From Asticcacaulis sp. EMRT-3 (GTDB taxonomy: Bacteria > Pseudomonadota > Alphaproteobacteria > Caulobacterales > Caulobacteraceae): a stretch of 64,000 bases of DNA. The stretch covers positions 1,790,501 to 1,854,500 of the forward strand of contig NZ_JASERT010000001.1 of NCBI RefSeq assembly GCF_030027245.1. The letters are read 5' to 3'. Positions within the stretch are counted from its first letter, which is position 1. Every line of letters starts with the position of its first letter. This document shows, piece by piece, positions 7,086 to 15,522 of the stretch. The position numbers and the translations under genes are program-made. The notes under the pieces are model-generated. The model was not told the origin of the DNA and searched no databases. It saw only the letters and a list, made by a program, of their open reading frames with translations.

Positions 7086-8438
7086 TCATAGGCGCCGCAA
7101 ACTCGGTTCGACGCGGTCGGTGATCAGCAGGGCCGTCAGCGCCCAGACCAGAGCATCGGCCCGGTCGGGGCTGTGGGTCGTCGTCTCGCTGCCCAGCGCC
7201 ATCAGTTCCTCGTCCAAAGCGTTAAAGCGCGCGCCCTCCGGGCAATGGCTGATCCGCCCCTGCTCATAAAGCGCCGCCACGGGCTCGGCCCGCGTCCGTT
7301 TGCCGGTGCGCGCATGAACCAGTTCAATCGGCACGTCACAACCGGCCAGGGCCAGCACCGAACGGATCATCTCACCGCCCTGATTGGCCTCGGCCACCAC
7401 GCGCTGCGCCCCGAACACCGTCACCAGACCGGCCACATGCTGCGCCCATCCCAGCGGCGACAGGCCCGACACCGTGCCATCGGCCAGCACATAGCCGCGC
7501 TGTTCCAGCCGTCCGGCCACCACGATACCGCAGGCATCGCCGTGGCTCGAAGCGGGCGGATCGACCGCCACCACCACCTCGTCGAAACACGGTGGCCGCG
7601 CCCCATAGCAACGCGCCAGATCATCGGCCCGCCACAGGGCGCGGTGGTCGTCAGCCACCACCAGCCCGTCCAGTTCCTGCGCCGCCAGCCGGGTGCCGCC
7701 ATACAGCCCTTCGAGACTGGTCAGGAAATCGTCCGACAGCCCCGCCAGATTGTCGCGGGTGGCCGAGCGCGTCATCACCGAACCCGTCTCGCCCATGAGG
7801 GTGCGCAGGGCCGCAATCGGTTTCGGCGTGGTGGTGACGCACAGGCGCGGCTTCAGCCCTAACCGCAAACCCATGCGCAGCATGGCCAGGGTTTCACCGG
7901 GCGCCTTCCACGCGCAGAATTCATCGGCCCAGGCAAAGTGAAACTGCGGGCCGCGCAGGCTTTCCGGGTCTTCCGCCGAATAGGCGTAGGCCACCCCGCC
8001 GCGCGGCCATTTCAGCCGCCTGCGCGACACCTCGTACACCGGCTTATCACCCGCCCCGGCCAGGGTGCGCAGACCCGAAGGCCCCTCGATCATCACCTCG
8101 CGGACATCGTGCAGGCTGGGCCCTACCAGCGCCACGCGCACGCCGCCCTTGATCAGCCCCAGCAGCCACTGCGCCCCGGCCCGCGTCTTGCCCGCTCCGC
8201 GCCCGCCTAAAAAGAGCCAGCTATGCCAGTCCCCTTCCGGCGGATGCTGTTCGGGCCGCGACCAGAATCCCCAGTCATCCGTCAGCCTCTTCATCACCTC
8301 CGGCTTGTGACGGCTGATCCAGTCCTGCCGCACGCCTTGCGGCAGCGAGACGATCGAGCTTGCGTTCAATAATGGCTTGCCAGGTTGCCACAGAGCCGGC
8401 GCTTGCGTCGTCGTGGTTTCCGTCTTGCGTTTCGTCAT
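7086..8438 (-). CDS. GTA gp2-like terminase large subunit
   Basis: A 450-residue DNA packaging ATPase/nuclease. Walker A is GGRGAGKT at residues 78-85, Walker B lies in HFAWADEF (about 164-171), a C-motif-like VTTTPKP follows, and the nuclease domain begins with VAVDPPASSHGDACG, giving the first catalytic aspartate. The N-terminal DWGFWSRPEQHPPEGDW segment is typical of GTA terminases and supports the ATG at 8436-8438, although this makes the gene overlap the gp1-position gene by 164 bases in another frame. Confidence 0.93.
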   Translation of the reverse strand: MTKRKTETTTTQAPALWQPGKPLLNASSIVSLPQGVRQDWISRHKPEVMKRLTDDWGFWSRPEQHPPEGDWHSWLFLGGRGAGKTRAGAQWLLGLIKGGVRVALVGPSLHDVREVMIEGPSGLRTLAGAGDKPVYEVSRRRLKWPRGGVAYAYSAEDPESLRGPQFHFAWADEFCAWKAPGETLAMLRMGLRLGLKPRLCVTTTPKPIAALRTLMGETGSVMTRSATRDNLAGLSDDFLTSLEGLYGGTRLAAQELDGLVVADDHRALWRADDLARCYGARPPCFDEVVVAVDPPASSHGDACGIVVAGRLEQRGYVLADGTVSGLSPLGWAQHVAGLVTVFGAQRVVAEANQGGEMIRSVLALAGCDVPIELVHARTGKRTRAEPVAALYEQGRISHCPEGARFNALDEELMALGSETTTHSPDRADALVWALTALLITDRVEPSLRRL

Positions 8439-8655
8439 CCATGCCTTGCTCTCCCCGCACAGAATTTTGCGGATATATGTCCTTCATGGTCTTGCGCACG
8501 GCCAGCAGGGCGCGGGCCTGTTTCTCGACGGCGGCGTAATCGCTCGCCGCCTCATAGGCCGACAGCAGGGCCTCAAACTGCACGCGCAGCCTGTCTTCCT
8601 GCTGAAGCCGTAATTTCCTGTTGCGCCGTGCCTGCGTGACCGCTTTTCGTTCCAT
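8275..8655 (-). CDS. Gene at GTA gp1 position, possible small terminase
   Basis: A 126-residue hydrophilic, helical protein (MERKAVTQARRNRKLRLQQE) rich in Arg/Lys at the N-terminus, with a coiled-coil-like LLSAYEAASDYAAVEKQARALL stretch interrupted by a linker and an acidic C-terminus. Rhodobacter GTA gp1 at this position is the small terminase (TerS). I cannot confirm homology by eye. It is the first gene of the cluster; the 103 bases upstream should hold the cluster promoter. It overlaps the terminase gene by 164 bases, far more than its downstream neighbours overlap each other. Confidence 0.6.
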   Translation of the reverse strand: MERKAVTQARRNRKLRLQQEDRLRVQFEALLSAYEAASDYAAVEKQARALLAVRKTMKDIYPQNSVRGEQGMDDETQDGNHDDASAGSVATWQAIIERKLDRLAAARRAAGLDQPSQAGGDEEADG

Positions 8656-8758
8656 GCAACAAGAATAGCCCCGTGCCGTGAGGCAGGGGAGGAAAGGCCG
8701 AAACTATTTGGCAAGTCGTTGTTTTAAGAGAAATTTATTTTGCAAACCGCGTGGATAT

Positions 8759-9817
8759 TCACGGCTGGGTCAGGTCGGCGGCGCTCTCGCGCATCACCAC
8801 GCGGTGCGCCACCACCTCAAGCCGGTGCGCCCCCGGCGGGGTGCTGGAGCGCGCACCATTGATCTGGTCGAGCACCAGAGCCACGGCGCGCGCGCCGATC
8901 TCCTTCAGCGGCTGATGCACGGTGGTCAGCGGCGGCCAGATAATTTCGGAAACCGGCGTATCATCAAAGCCGGAGACAGACAGATGCTTGGGTACTTCAA
9001 GACCCAGCTTGTGCGCAGTGAACAATGCGCCGACCGCCATATCGTCATTGGCGCAGATCAGGGCCGTCGGGCGGTTGGGCAGGGCCAGCAGCCTGGCGGT
9101 CGTTTCAACGCCGGAGCGAAAGCTGAAATTGCCGCGCGCCGTGGGCACGCTATTGTCGTCAAGCCCGGCTTCCTTCAAAGCGCGCCGGAAACCGGTATAG
9201 CGTTCCTCGGCCGACAAATGGCCTTCCAGCCCCTTGATAAAACCCATATTGCGGTGACCGAGCGACAGCATGTAGCGCGTTATTTCATAACCGGCTACCT
9301 CATCATCAATGCCCACGCCTGCGGCGGCGGCCTGGGCCTCGTAGCCGGGCGCGATACACACCACCGGAGCCTTACGTTTTTGTAACTCATGCAAAAGGGA
9401 CAGATCGTCGGAAAAGGGCGGCGTCAGGATCAGGCCATCGCAACGCCTGGAATCGAAAACATCGAGGATTTTCTGGCTCTTGTTCAGCGAATGCTGGTTG
9501 ATGGTGTGCATCAAAAGCTGGAAGCCGCGCTCCGAACAGGCCCTGAGCGCACCCAGTTCGAGGCCCGCATGGTAAAAGGAATTGGGCTGGCTGTCGAGAT
9601 CGGAGGCATAGACCATAGCCAGCATCTGGGTGCGGCCCCCGGCCAGATAGCGGGCCTGCATATTGACCTTGTATTGCAGCTTATCGACAGCCTGCAACAC
9701 GCGCACACGCACTTCTTCGCGTACGTTCGGCCCACCATTCAGCACGCGCGACACGGTGGCCCGCGCCACGCCTGACAAGGCGGCCACATCGTCAATGGTC
9801 GGTTTACCTGCGCTCAC
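8759..9817 (-). CDS. LacI-family transcriptional regulator
   Basis: A 352-residue repressor with the LacI helix-turn-helix at residues about 6-25 (TIDDVAALSGVARATVSRVL), the hinge AVDKLQYKVN, and a periplasmic-binding-protein-like effector domain. It starts with GTG (9815-9817); the first methionine codon is too far in. There is no sugar utilisation gene beside it, so its target and ligand cannot be guessed from context. It lies upstream of, and in the same direction as, the GTA cluster, but nothing links the two functionally. Confidence 0.9.
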   Translation of the reverse strand: MSAGKPTIDDVAALSGVARATVSRVLNGGPNVREEVRVRVLQAVDKLQYKVNMQARYLAGGRTQMLAMVYASDLDSQPNSFYHAGLELGALRACSERGFQLLMHTINQHSLNKSQKILDVFDSRRCDGLILTPPFSDDLSLLHELQKRKAPVVCIAPGYEAQAAAAGVGIDDEVAGYEITRYMLSLGHRNMGFIKGLEGHLSAEERYTGFRRALKEAGLDDNSVPTARGNFSFRSGVETTARLLALPNRPTALICANDDMAVGALFTAHKLGLEVPKHLSVSGFDDTPVSEIIWPPLTTVHQPLKEIGARAVALVLDQINGARSSTPPGAHRLEVVAHRVVMRESAADLTQP

Positions 9818-9896
9818 CCGTTCGTCCCGCCTGATCCCTGCAAACGCTTTATGCGGTGTCAGGCGAACCGATACAAGCCCTAACCTTCAATCGTGC

Positions 9897-10043
9897 CTAA
9901 TGATCAAAATTGTGACGATCACCATGATCATCGTGATGATAGCGGTCATGGTTGTGATGGTGGCTGCCATAATGGTCATAAGCACATGCACTCAGGGTAA
10001 AAAGGGCCAGCGAGGTCGCAAAAACAAGGGTGAGATTTTTCAT
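9897..10043 (-). CDS. Tiny His/Asp-rich lipoprotein
   Basis: A 48-residue precursor starting at ATG 10041-10043 with a clear GGAGAAGG ribosome site upstream. Residues 1-19 form a signal peptide (MKNLTLVFATSLALFTLSAC) with lipobox LSAC at 17-20. The mature part is only 29 residues and has 10 histidines and 6 aspartates. Such composition is compatible with metal binding at the envelope, but this is inference. It follows another small lipoprotein gene after 37 bases, probably in one transcript. Confidence 0.7.
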   Translation of the reverse strand: MKNLTLVFATSLALFTLSACAYDHYGSHHHNHDRYHHDDHGDRHNFDH

Positions 10044-10080
10044 GATATGGACCTTCTCCGACGATGGCCGGTTGTAAAGT

Positions 10081-10365
10081 TCAGCGATGACCATGATGGA
10101 TACGGTAACTGCGATAGCCGTTATAGGGCTCGCGGCGGAAATGACGGCCATCGTCGCGGCGATAATCGCGCCGCCCCGGATCGCGGTAGTAAAACCAGCC
10201 GTCATGGCCCCAGTACCCCTGGCGCACCGGGCCGTAATAGCCGTCATAATAGACATCGTAATCACTGGCATAGCCATAACCGGGGCGGCCATAGCCGTAA
10301 TCTACGCAGGCGGTCGTGCCCATCAGGGCCGTCAGGCAGGCGGCCAGTATCAGCGCTTTTTTCAT
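10081..10365 (-). CDS. Small Tyr/Gly/Arg-rich lipoprotein
   Basis: A 94-residue precursor from ATG 10363-10365: signal peptide MKKALILAACLTALMGTTAC with a lipobox-like TTAC ending at Cys20, then a 75-residue mature part with 16 tyrosines, repeated GYG/YYDGYYG motifs and an Arg/His-rich tail (YRSYRIHHGHR). Unrecognised family; the composition resembles low-complexity envelope proteins. It is followed by the His/Asp-rich lipoprotein gene. Confidence 0.7.
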   Translation of the reverse strand: MKKALILAACLTALMGTTACVDYGYGRPGYGYASDYDVYYDGYYGPVRQGYWGHDGWFYYRDPGRRDYRRDDGRHFRREPYNGYRSYRIHHGHR

Positions 10366-10547
10366 GACGAACCCGCTTTCCTTCCAAATCTGCCCCAAAT
10401 CTTTCAGGACACTCTGCGGGATCGGCCATAAGCGGAAAAGTCGGATTTCGGCCTTATTTCTTAATTTTAGGTAAGATTTCGGGTTTGTAACAATCGTGGG
10501 CCACCCTCGCGGGTCACCATCGTGGCCGTGCCGGAAAGCTGGCGCAA

Positions 10548-11054
10548 TCAGTCCTCGAACACGTCCCAGTCGGAACGGTCGGCCTGCAAATCCCAGGCGA
10601 TAAAATCGAGCGCGTCTTCGGGATCGGCCAGGGCCAGTTCTGAAACCGTCTGGCCACGGATCGACACACCCGCCTGATGCACGGTTTCGCGGTCGCCGGT
10701 GATCAGATAGTGCCATTGCGGCAGGGGCTTGCCCTCATGCAGGCGGCGATAGGCGCACGATTTCGGCATCCACAGCAGGTTTTCGATATTGTGCGGCGTC
10801 AGCTTGATACAGTCGGGCACGTGCTTTTTACGCGCCGCATAATCGGAGCAGGCGCAGGCGTCCGGGTCGAACAGTTTGCAATGGACGCGGGTGGGGATGA
10901 TGTCGCCCGTATCCTCATCCTCGAAGCGCACCAGACAGCACAGGCCGCAGCCATCGCACAGTGATTCCCACTCCTGGGCATTCATCTGCTCAAGGGTCTT
11001 GGTTTCCCAGAAAGGCGGGTCATTCAAAGACGGATGGTTGTCATGGGCGCTCAT
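10548..11054 (-). CDS. UPF0260 (YcgN-like) cysteine-cluster protein
   Basis: A 168-residue protein of the YcgN/UPF0260 family. The N-terminal FWETKTLEQMNAQEWESLCD segment and the cysteine cluster CDGCGLCC (about residues 33-40), followed by further cysteines in HCKLFDPDACACSDY and DCIKL, match the family, related to the YkgJ-type metal-cluster proteins. Function is not established. It is transcribed divergently from the ABC-F gene, with about 96 bases between the starts. Confidence 0.9.
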   Translation of the reverse strand: MSAHDNHPSLNDPPFWETKTLEQMNAQEWESLCDGCGLCCLVRFEDEDTGDIIPTRVHCKLFDPDACACSDYAARKKHVPDCIKLTPHNIENLLWMPKSCAYRRLHEGKPLPQWHYLITGDRETVHQAGVSIRGQTVSELALADPEDALDFIAWDLQADRSDWDVFED

Positions 11055-11150
11055 AGCGTTCTTATCTTCGCCGGACGCCGGAAATGCAAATCAAAAAACC
11101 CCACCGAAAAAAGCTTTGTAAAAGCGGCGCGCCCCGACTACACCCGCCCC

Positions 11151-12953
11151 ATGTCCAAGCCCCCCGCTAAAGCCCCGCTGCTCGCCCTGAAAGATGTCCG
11201 CCTGATGGACGGTGCCACCCCCCTGTTCGATGGCGTCGATATGGCCATTGAGCGCGGGATGCGCGCCTGTCTGGTGGGCCGCAACGGCGCGGGCAAATCC
11301 ACCCTGATGCGGATGCTGGCCGGGCTGGTCGAAGCCGATTCGGGCGAACGCATCGTCAGTCAGGGCCTGCGCTTCGCTTTTGTCTTGCAGGAACCCGAAC
11401 CAACGGGCCTAAGCGTGCTGGACTGGGCCTGCTCCGGCGGTGCCGAACACTATACGGCCGAGGCCGACCTGGCCGCCTTCGGTATCGACCCCGCCGGGCC
11501 CACCGGTTCGATGTCGGGCGGGGAAAAGCGCCGCGCCGCGCTGGCCAAGGCCTTCGCCGAAGCGCCCGACCTGATCTTTCTCGACGAGCCGACCAACCAC
11601 CTCGACATCTTCGCTATTGAGACACTGGAAGAGCGCCTGCGCGCCTTTCGCGGCGCCGCCCTGATCGTCAGCCACGACCGCACCTTTCTGGAGCGCACCA
11701 CCAGGGCCTGTTTCTGGCTCTATGACCGGCGGATTTTGCGCCGAGACGAAGGCTATACGGGTTTCGACGCCTGGCAGGCGCGCATTGAGGCCGACAGCGC
11801 CGAATCCTTGCGCCGTCTCGAAAAGGCCATCGAGCGCGAAACCTACACCTTCTATCGCTCGATCACCGCCCAGCGCACGCGCAATGAAGGCCGCGCCGCC
11901 CGCCTGCAAGAGATGCGCGCCGACCGTGCCGAGCGCGTGCGGCTGATGGACAGGCCGATGGAGATGAGCATCGATTCCGGCGGCACATCGGGCAAGCTGG
12001 TGGCCGAGCTGAAAAACGTCTCCAAGGCGTTTGGCGACAAGGTGCTGCTCAAGGATTTCTCGACCCGCATCCTGCGCGGCGACCGGCTGGCCATTGTCGG
12101 CCCCAACGGGGCGGGCAAGTCCACCCTCGTCAAGCTGCTGATCGGCGAAGCGCCCGCCGATACGGGCCAGATCAAGCTCGGCACCAATCTCGACGTCGCC
12201 TATCTCGATCAGGGCCGTGATGCGCTGAGGGGTGAGGAAACCCTGTGGGACGTTCTGGCCAATTCCGGTTCCGATTCGATCATGGTGCGCGGTCAGCCGC
12301 GTCACGTCGCCGCCTATGCCAAGGATTTCCTGTTCCGCGAAAAGCAGTTGCGCCAGCCGGTCAAAACCCTGTCAGGCGGCGAACGCAACCGCCTGCAACT
12401 GGCCCGCGCCCTGGCCAAGGCCACCAATCTGCTGGTGCTCGACGAACCGACCAACGACCTCGACATGGACACGCTCGACCTGCTCGAAGACATGCTGGCC
12501 GATTATGACGGCACGCTGATCCTGGTCAGCCACGACCGCGACTTCATCGACCGGCTGGCCACTTCAACCCTGGCGCTCAATGGCCGCGGCGGGGCGGCGG
12601 AAACGCCCGGCGGCTGGCAGGATTTCATGCGGCAAAACCCGGATTTCTTTGTCGAAATTTCGCAAAAAGACAGCCGAAAAACCGCGTCCGCCCCCGTAGC
12701 CGCCAGCAAGACCGCACCGAAAAAGCTGAGCTATAAGGATCAGAAACGCCTCGAAGACCTGAACCGGCTGATGCCGGAATGGACGGCCGAGATCAAACGC
12801 CTGGAAGCCGTTCTCGACGATGCCACCCTGTATAGCCGCGATCCGAAGCGCTTCGACGCTACCATGCAGGCGCTCGACAGCTTGCGCACCCATCTCGAAA
12901 ACGGCGAAATGGAGTGGCTGGAACTGGAAGAAAAGCGCGAAAACCTCGGCTAG
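11151..12953 (+). CDS. ABC-F family ATPase (Uup-like)
   Basis: A 600-residue soluble protein with two ABC ATPase domains and no membrane segments. Domain 1 has Walker A GRNGAGKST (43-51), signature SGGEKRR and Walker B FLDEPTNHLD; domain 2 has GPNGAGKST, SGGERNR and VLDEPTNDLD. A C-terminal basic, coiled-coil extension (KKLSYKDQKRLEDL..) as in Uup points to a DNA- or ribosome-related ABC-F rather than an exporter. I start at ATG 11151 (MSKPPAKAPLLALKDVRL); the longer frame from 11034 runs through the promoter region. Its TAG stop is the first three bases of an R1 repeat. Confidence 0.92.
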   Translation: MSKPPAKAPLLALKDVRLMDGATPLFDGVDMAIERGMRACLVGRNGAGKSTLMRMLAGLVEADSGERIVSQGLRFAFVLQEPEPTGLSVLDWACSGGAEHYTAEADLAAFGIDPAGPTGSMSGGEKRRAALAKAFAEAPDLIFLDEPTNHLDIFAIETLEERLRAFRGAALIVSHDRTFLERTTRACFWLYDRRILRRDEGYTGFDAWQARIEADSAESLRRLEKAIERETYTFYRSITAQRTRNEGRAARLQEMRADRAERVRLMDRPMEMSIDSGGTSGKLVAELKNVSKAFGDKVLLKDFSTRILRGDRLAIVGPNGAGKSTLVKLLIGEAPADTGQIKLGTNLDVAYLDQGRDALRGEETLWDVLANSGSDSIMVRGQPRHVAAYAKDFLFREKQLRQPVKTLSGGERNRLQLARALAKATNLLVLDEPTNDLDMDTLDLLEDMLADYDGTLILVSHDRDFIDRLATSTLALNGRGGAAETPGGWQDFMRQNPDFFVEISQKDSRKTASAPVAASKTAPKKLSYKDQKRLEDLNRLMPEWTAEIKRLEAVLDDATLYSRDPKRFDATMQALDSLRTHLENGEMEWLELEEKRENLG

Positions 12954-13065
12954 AGCAACGAGCGTTTAATTGGACTTACAAATTGAATGCGAGATGCGGA
13001 AAAACGTAAAATGTAGAGCGGGTTGCATGCCTTTGACCGATTCAATCAGAATGCAAGCCGCTCTA
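12951..13065 (+). repeat. R1 dispersed repeat, copy A
   Basis: About 115 bases beginning TAGAGCAACGAGCG and ending in CCGCTCTA. Two imperfect hairpins: GCGTTTAATT..AATTGAATGC, and AGAGCGGGTTGCAT..ATGCAAGCCGCTCT. The first three bases are the stop codon of the ABC-F gene. Copies B, C and D are at 20113-20227, 44141-44255 and 52329-52443. Confidence 0.9.
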
Positions 13066-13166
13066 AACGCCTTTGCGCCGCATGGCTTACCGGTCTTTAT
13101 TAGGTAAAACTTAAACCCATTGATTTACGGTTTGCGGATTACAACCTGAAACGGTCACCGCCAGCC

Positions 13167-14282
13167 ATGAAACTGCCCGCACGTACTTTGCGTATTTACG
13201 CTCCCATACTCGCCGCCCTGGCGTTGGGCATGGGCGTCAGTGCATCGGCAAATGCGGCCACCAGCCCGCTCGACTGGCAGAACAAGGACGATAATCAGGC
13301 CGCCTATCCGGTGCCGCCATCGCCCTATGGTCAGGTCGGCGATCCGTTCGTCCATACGCTGCGCTGGCCGGCAAAAAAGCCTGACTCGCAACCCGCTGCT
13401 CAGCCCGCCGGACAACCCGCAGAAAACCCGCCCCGGATGGTCGCCGTGCCCGCCGCCCCGGTCAGAAGCGCGCCAGTGGCTTCCATCGCCGCGCCCGTGC
13501 CGCTGACGCAACCACAGCCGGTTGCCGTCGTCCCCTGGCCCGCAGCCGCGCCGGTTCCCACGCCCGCCAAAGTCGATAACCATCCCGATCCGGGCCTCGC
13601 CGACGATCCCGGCATGGCCGATGACGCGCCCATTATCGGCGCACCCTCATCGCCGGTGGCTGTCAGCACGCCTTCTGTCCCTCCGGCCACGCCGACAGCC
13701 CAACCTGTGGTGGCCGCACCCGCGCCCCCCGCCTTTGTGGCCGTGGCAACCCCTGTCGCCCCCTCCAGACCCGTGGCCGTTGCTCCGGCGGCTATCGCGG
13801 CTCAGACCACCGAAAACGAAAAGGAACTGCAAAGCGGCCTGTTCGACGGTGGTTTTCAGGTGCCCGCCTCCAGCCCCTATGCCGCGCGCATCTCTGCCGC
13901 GCGCTCCGCCATCGCCCGCCAGAGCGCGCAACCGGCCCCGCCGCAAATGCCCGTCGCCAAAGCCTCTCCTGCACCCGTTTCGGCTCCCGTTTCGGCTTCC
14001 GGGCAGGGGCAGGCTCAGGCCCCCGCACCGGCCCTTGCCTCCGCCGCCGACCGTCCCTTTGTGCCCGGCGAACACTATACCGATCCCTCTCAGGAGCCGC
14101 GCTTCTACAGCCTGCACCGCGAATATGGCTACCGCCCCGATCCGATCACGGTCGATGATAATGCCACGGGCGCGCTGCTGACCGTACCCCCCGACAAGGC
14201 TTCCCACGCCGCTGACGACGATTCCGCCGATGACCACCCTTCTTCCGACCAGAAAGACGCCACCTCGGCGACCAACCCCTAA
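13167..14282 (+). CDS. Secreted Ala/Pro-rich protein of unknown function
   Basis: A 371-residue protein with a signal peptide (MKLPARTLRIYAPILAALAL.., cleavage near ASANA) followed by a long low-complexity region of Pro, Ala and Val and a better conserved-looking C-terminal part with FVPGEHYTDPSQEPRFYSLH and REYGYRPDPITVDD (about residues 300-345). I do not recognise the family. It is followed after nine bases by the DUF2336 gene, so the two are probably co-transcribed. A half-matching CtrA-like site (TTAG-N7-TTAA, 13100-13114) lies 53 bases upstream. Confidence 0.75.
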   Translation: MKLPARTLRIYAPILAALALGMGVSASANAATSPLDWQNKDDNQAAYPVPPSPYGQVGDPFVHTLRWPAKKPDSQPAAQPAGQPAENPPRMVAVPAAPVRSAPVASIAAPVPLTQPQPVAVVPWPAAAPVPTPAKVDNHPDPGLADDPGMADDAPIIGAPSSPVAVSTPSVPPATPTAQPVVAAPAPPAFVAVATPVAPSRPVAVAPAAIAAQTTENEKELQSGLFDGGFQVPASSPYAARISAARSAIARQSAQPAPPQMPVAKASPAPVSAPVSASGQGQAQAPAPALASAADRPFVPGEHYTDPSQEPRFYSLHREYGYRPDPITVDDNATGALLTVPPDKASHAADDDSADDHPSSDQKDATSATNP

Positions 14283-14291
14283 GGTATAAGC

Positions 14292-15389
14292 ATGTCCCGC
14301 GTGCCGACCTCCGCCCTGACCGACCTGATCGACCTGGCCAAAGAACCCTCAAGCGCCAAGCGCCGCGAGCTTCTGCGTCAGGTGACCACCATTTTCATGA
14401 CCCATCCCGAAGACATCAAGGATTCGGAAATGGCGCTTTACGATACGGTGATGAGCCAGTTATCGACCGATATGGAAACGATGGTGCGCGCCGAAATCGC
14501 CAACACGCTGGCCAGCGCCCGCGTGGCCCCCTTAGGCCTGCTGCGCAAGCTGGCCAGCGACCATATCGACGTGGCCGAGCCGATCCTGACGCGCTCCAGG
14601 GCTTTGAGCGAAAGCGATCTCGTTCATATCGTCTCGACGCAGGGCCAGGATCACCTGCGCGCCGTTTCGCGCCGTGAAAATGTGCCGGAAAGCGTGTCGG
14701 GCGTCATCGTCAAGCGCGGCGACGACACCACCTTACACACGCTTTTGTCCAATGACGGAGCGCGTTTGTCGCGCGCCTCTTCGGAAGAGGTCGTCCAGCG
14801 CGCCCAGGCCAATCCGGCCCTGCACGAGGTGGTGGTGGGCCGTTCCGATCTGCCGCCCGACCTGATGAACGACATGTATTTCGTGGTCGAAACCCGCCTG
14901 CGCGAACGCATTATCGCCGAAAATGCCAGGCTTGATCCCTCCGTGGTCGAAACGGCGCTGGCCAGGGGCCGCGACAAGGTGGCCGTGGCCTATGGCAGCT
15001 TCCCCGAAGACTATGAGCAGATTTCGGCCGATGTCGACGTCTTACGTAAAAACGAAAAACTGACCCCGTCCCTGCTCGCCAAATATATGCGCGACCCCAA
15101 CCCGACCTGGTTTCTGGTGGCCCTGTCGCAAATGGCCGACATCGATTTCCTGACCGCGCGCCATCTGGTCGAAAAGCGCGAGATCGACGCTCTGGCCATC
15201 GCCTGCAAGGCCGCCGGGCTCGATAAGGCCCTGTTCCTGACCTACGCCATGATCATGCTGTCGGATTCAGAAAATGCGATGGGCCGCGCCGCCGATTATG
15301 CGAAGCTCTATACCGATCTGCCGCTCGAAACCGCCCAGCGCACCATCCGTTTCTGGCGCTTACGCCGCGGCGAAGGCCGCGCGGCTTAG
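14292..15389 (+). CDS. DUF2336 domain protein
   Basis: A 365-residue helical-repeat protein with the DUF2336 pattern: an N-terminal DLIDLAKEPSSAKRRELLRQ helix pair, MSQLSTDMETMVRAEIANTLA, the HDIVSTQGQDHLRAVSRRE-like segment (here HIVSTQGQDHLRAVS) and RLREQI-type arginine helices. These proteins are common in Caulobacterales and Rhodospirillales; their function is not established. Second DUF2336 gene in this window is at 30019-31311. Confidence 0.85.
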   Translation: MSRVPTSALTDLIDLAKEPSSAKRRELLRQVTTIFMTHPEDIKDSEMALYDTVMSQLSTDMETMVRAEIANTLASARVAPLGLLRKLASDHIDVAEPILTRSRALSESDLVHIVSTQGQDHLRAVSRRENVPESVSGVIVKRGDDTTLHTLLSNDGARLSRASSEEVVQRAQANPALHEVVVGRSDLPPDLMNDMYFVVETRLRERIIAENARLDPSVVETALARGRDKVAVAYGSFPEDYEQISADVDVLRKNEKLTPSLLAKYMRDPNPTWFLVALSQMADIDFLTARHLVEKREIDALAIACKAAGLDKALFLTYAMIMLSDSENAMGRAADYAKLYTDLPLETAQRTIRFWRLRRGEGRAA

Positions 15390-15434
15390 GACGAGACAGA
15401 CCCCATCATCATGTCCGGGTGACAGATGGCACAT

Positions 15435-15488
15435 CCCTCCTCCCTGCGCGCAAGCGTGGGGAGGTGGCGCGCAGCGCCGGAGGGGTCG
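15435..15488. repeat. R2 palindromic repeat, single unit
   Basis: CCTCCTCCCTGCGCGCAAGCGTGG-type hairpin followed by GGTGGCGCGCAGCGCC and GGAGGGGTC. It lies between convergent genes (DUF2336 gene and esterase gene). Confidence 0.72.
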
Positions 15489-15522
15489 CTTTCTTCGACA
15501 AGTGGCTGAATGTCGATCCGTC

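Noticed and set aside
8724-8738. CtrA box upstream of the GTA cluster
   Set aside because: TTAA-GAGAAAT-TTAT has one mismatch in the second half; too weak to claim CtrA control of the GTA.
11409-12305. 298-residue open frame antisense to the ABC-F gene
   Set aside because: The ABC-F protein explains the region with both Walker motifs; the antisense frame has no recognisable features.
13100-13114. CtrA box upstream of the secreted Ala/Pro-rich protein
   Set aside because: TTAG-GTAAAAC-TTAA has one mismatch; mentioned in the gene entry but not called.
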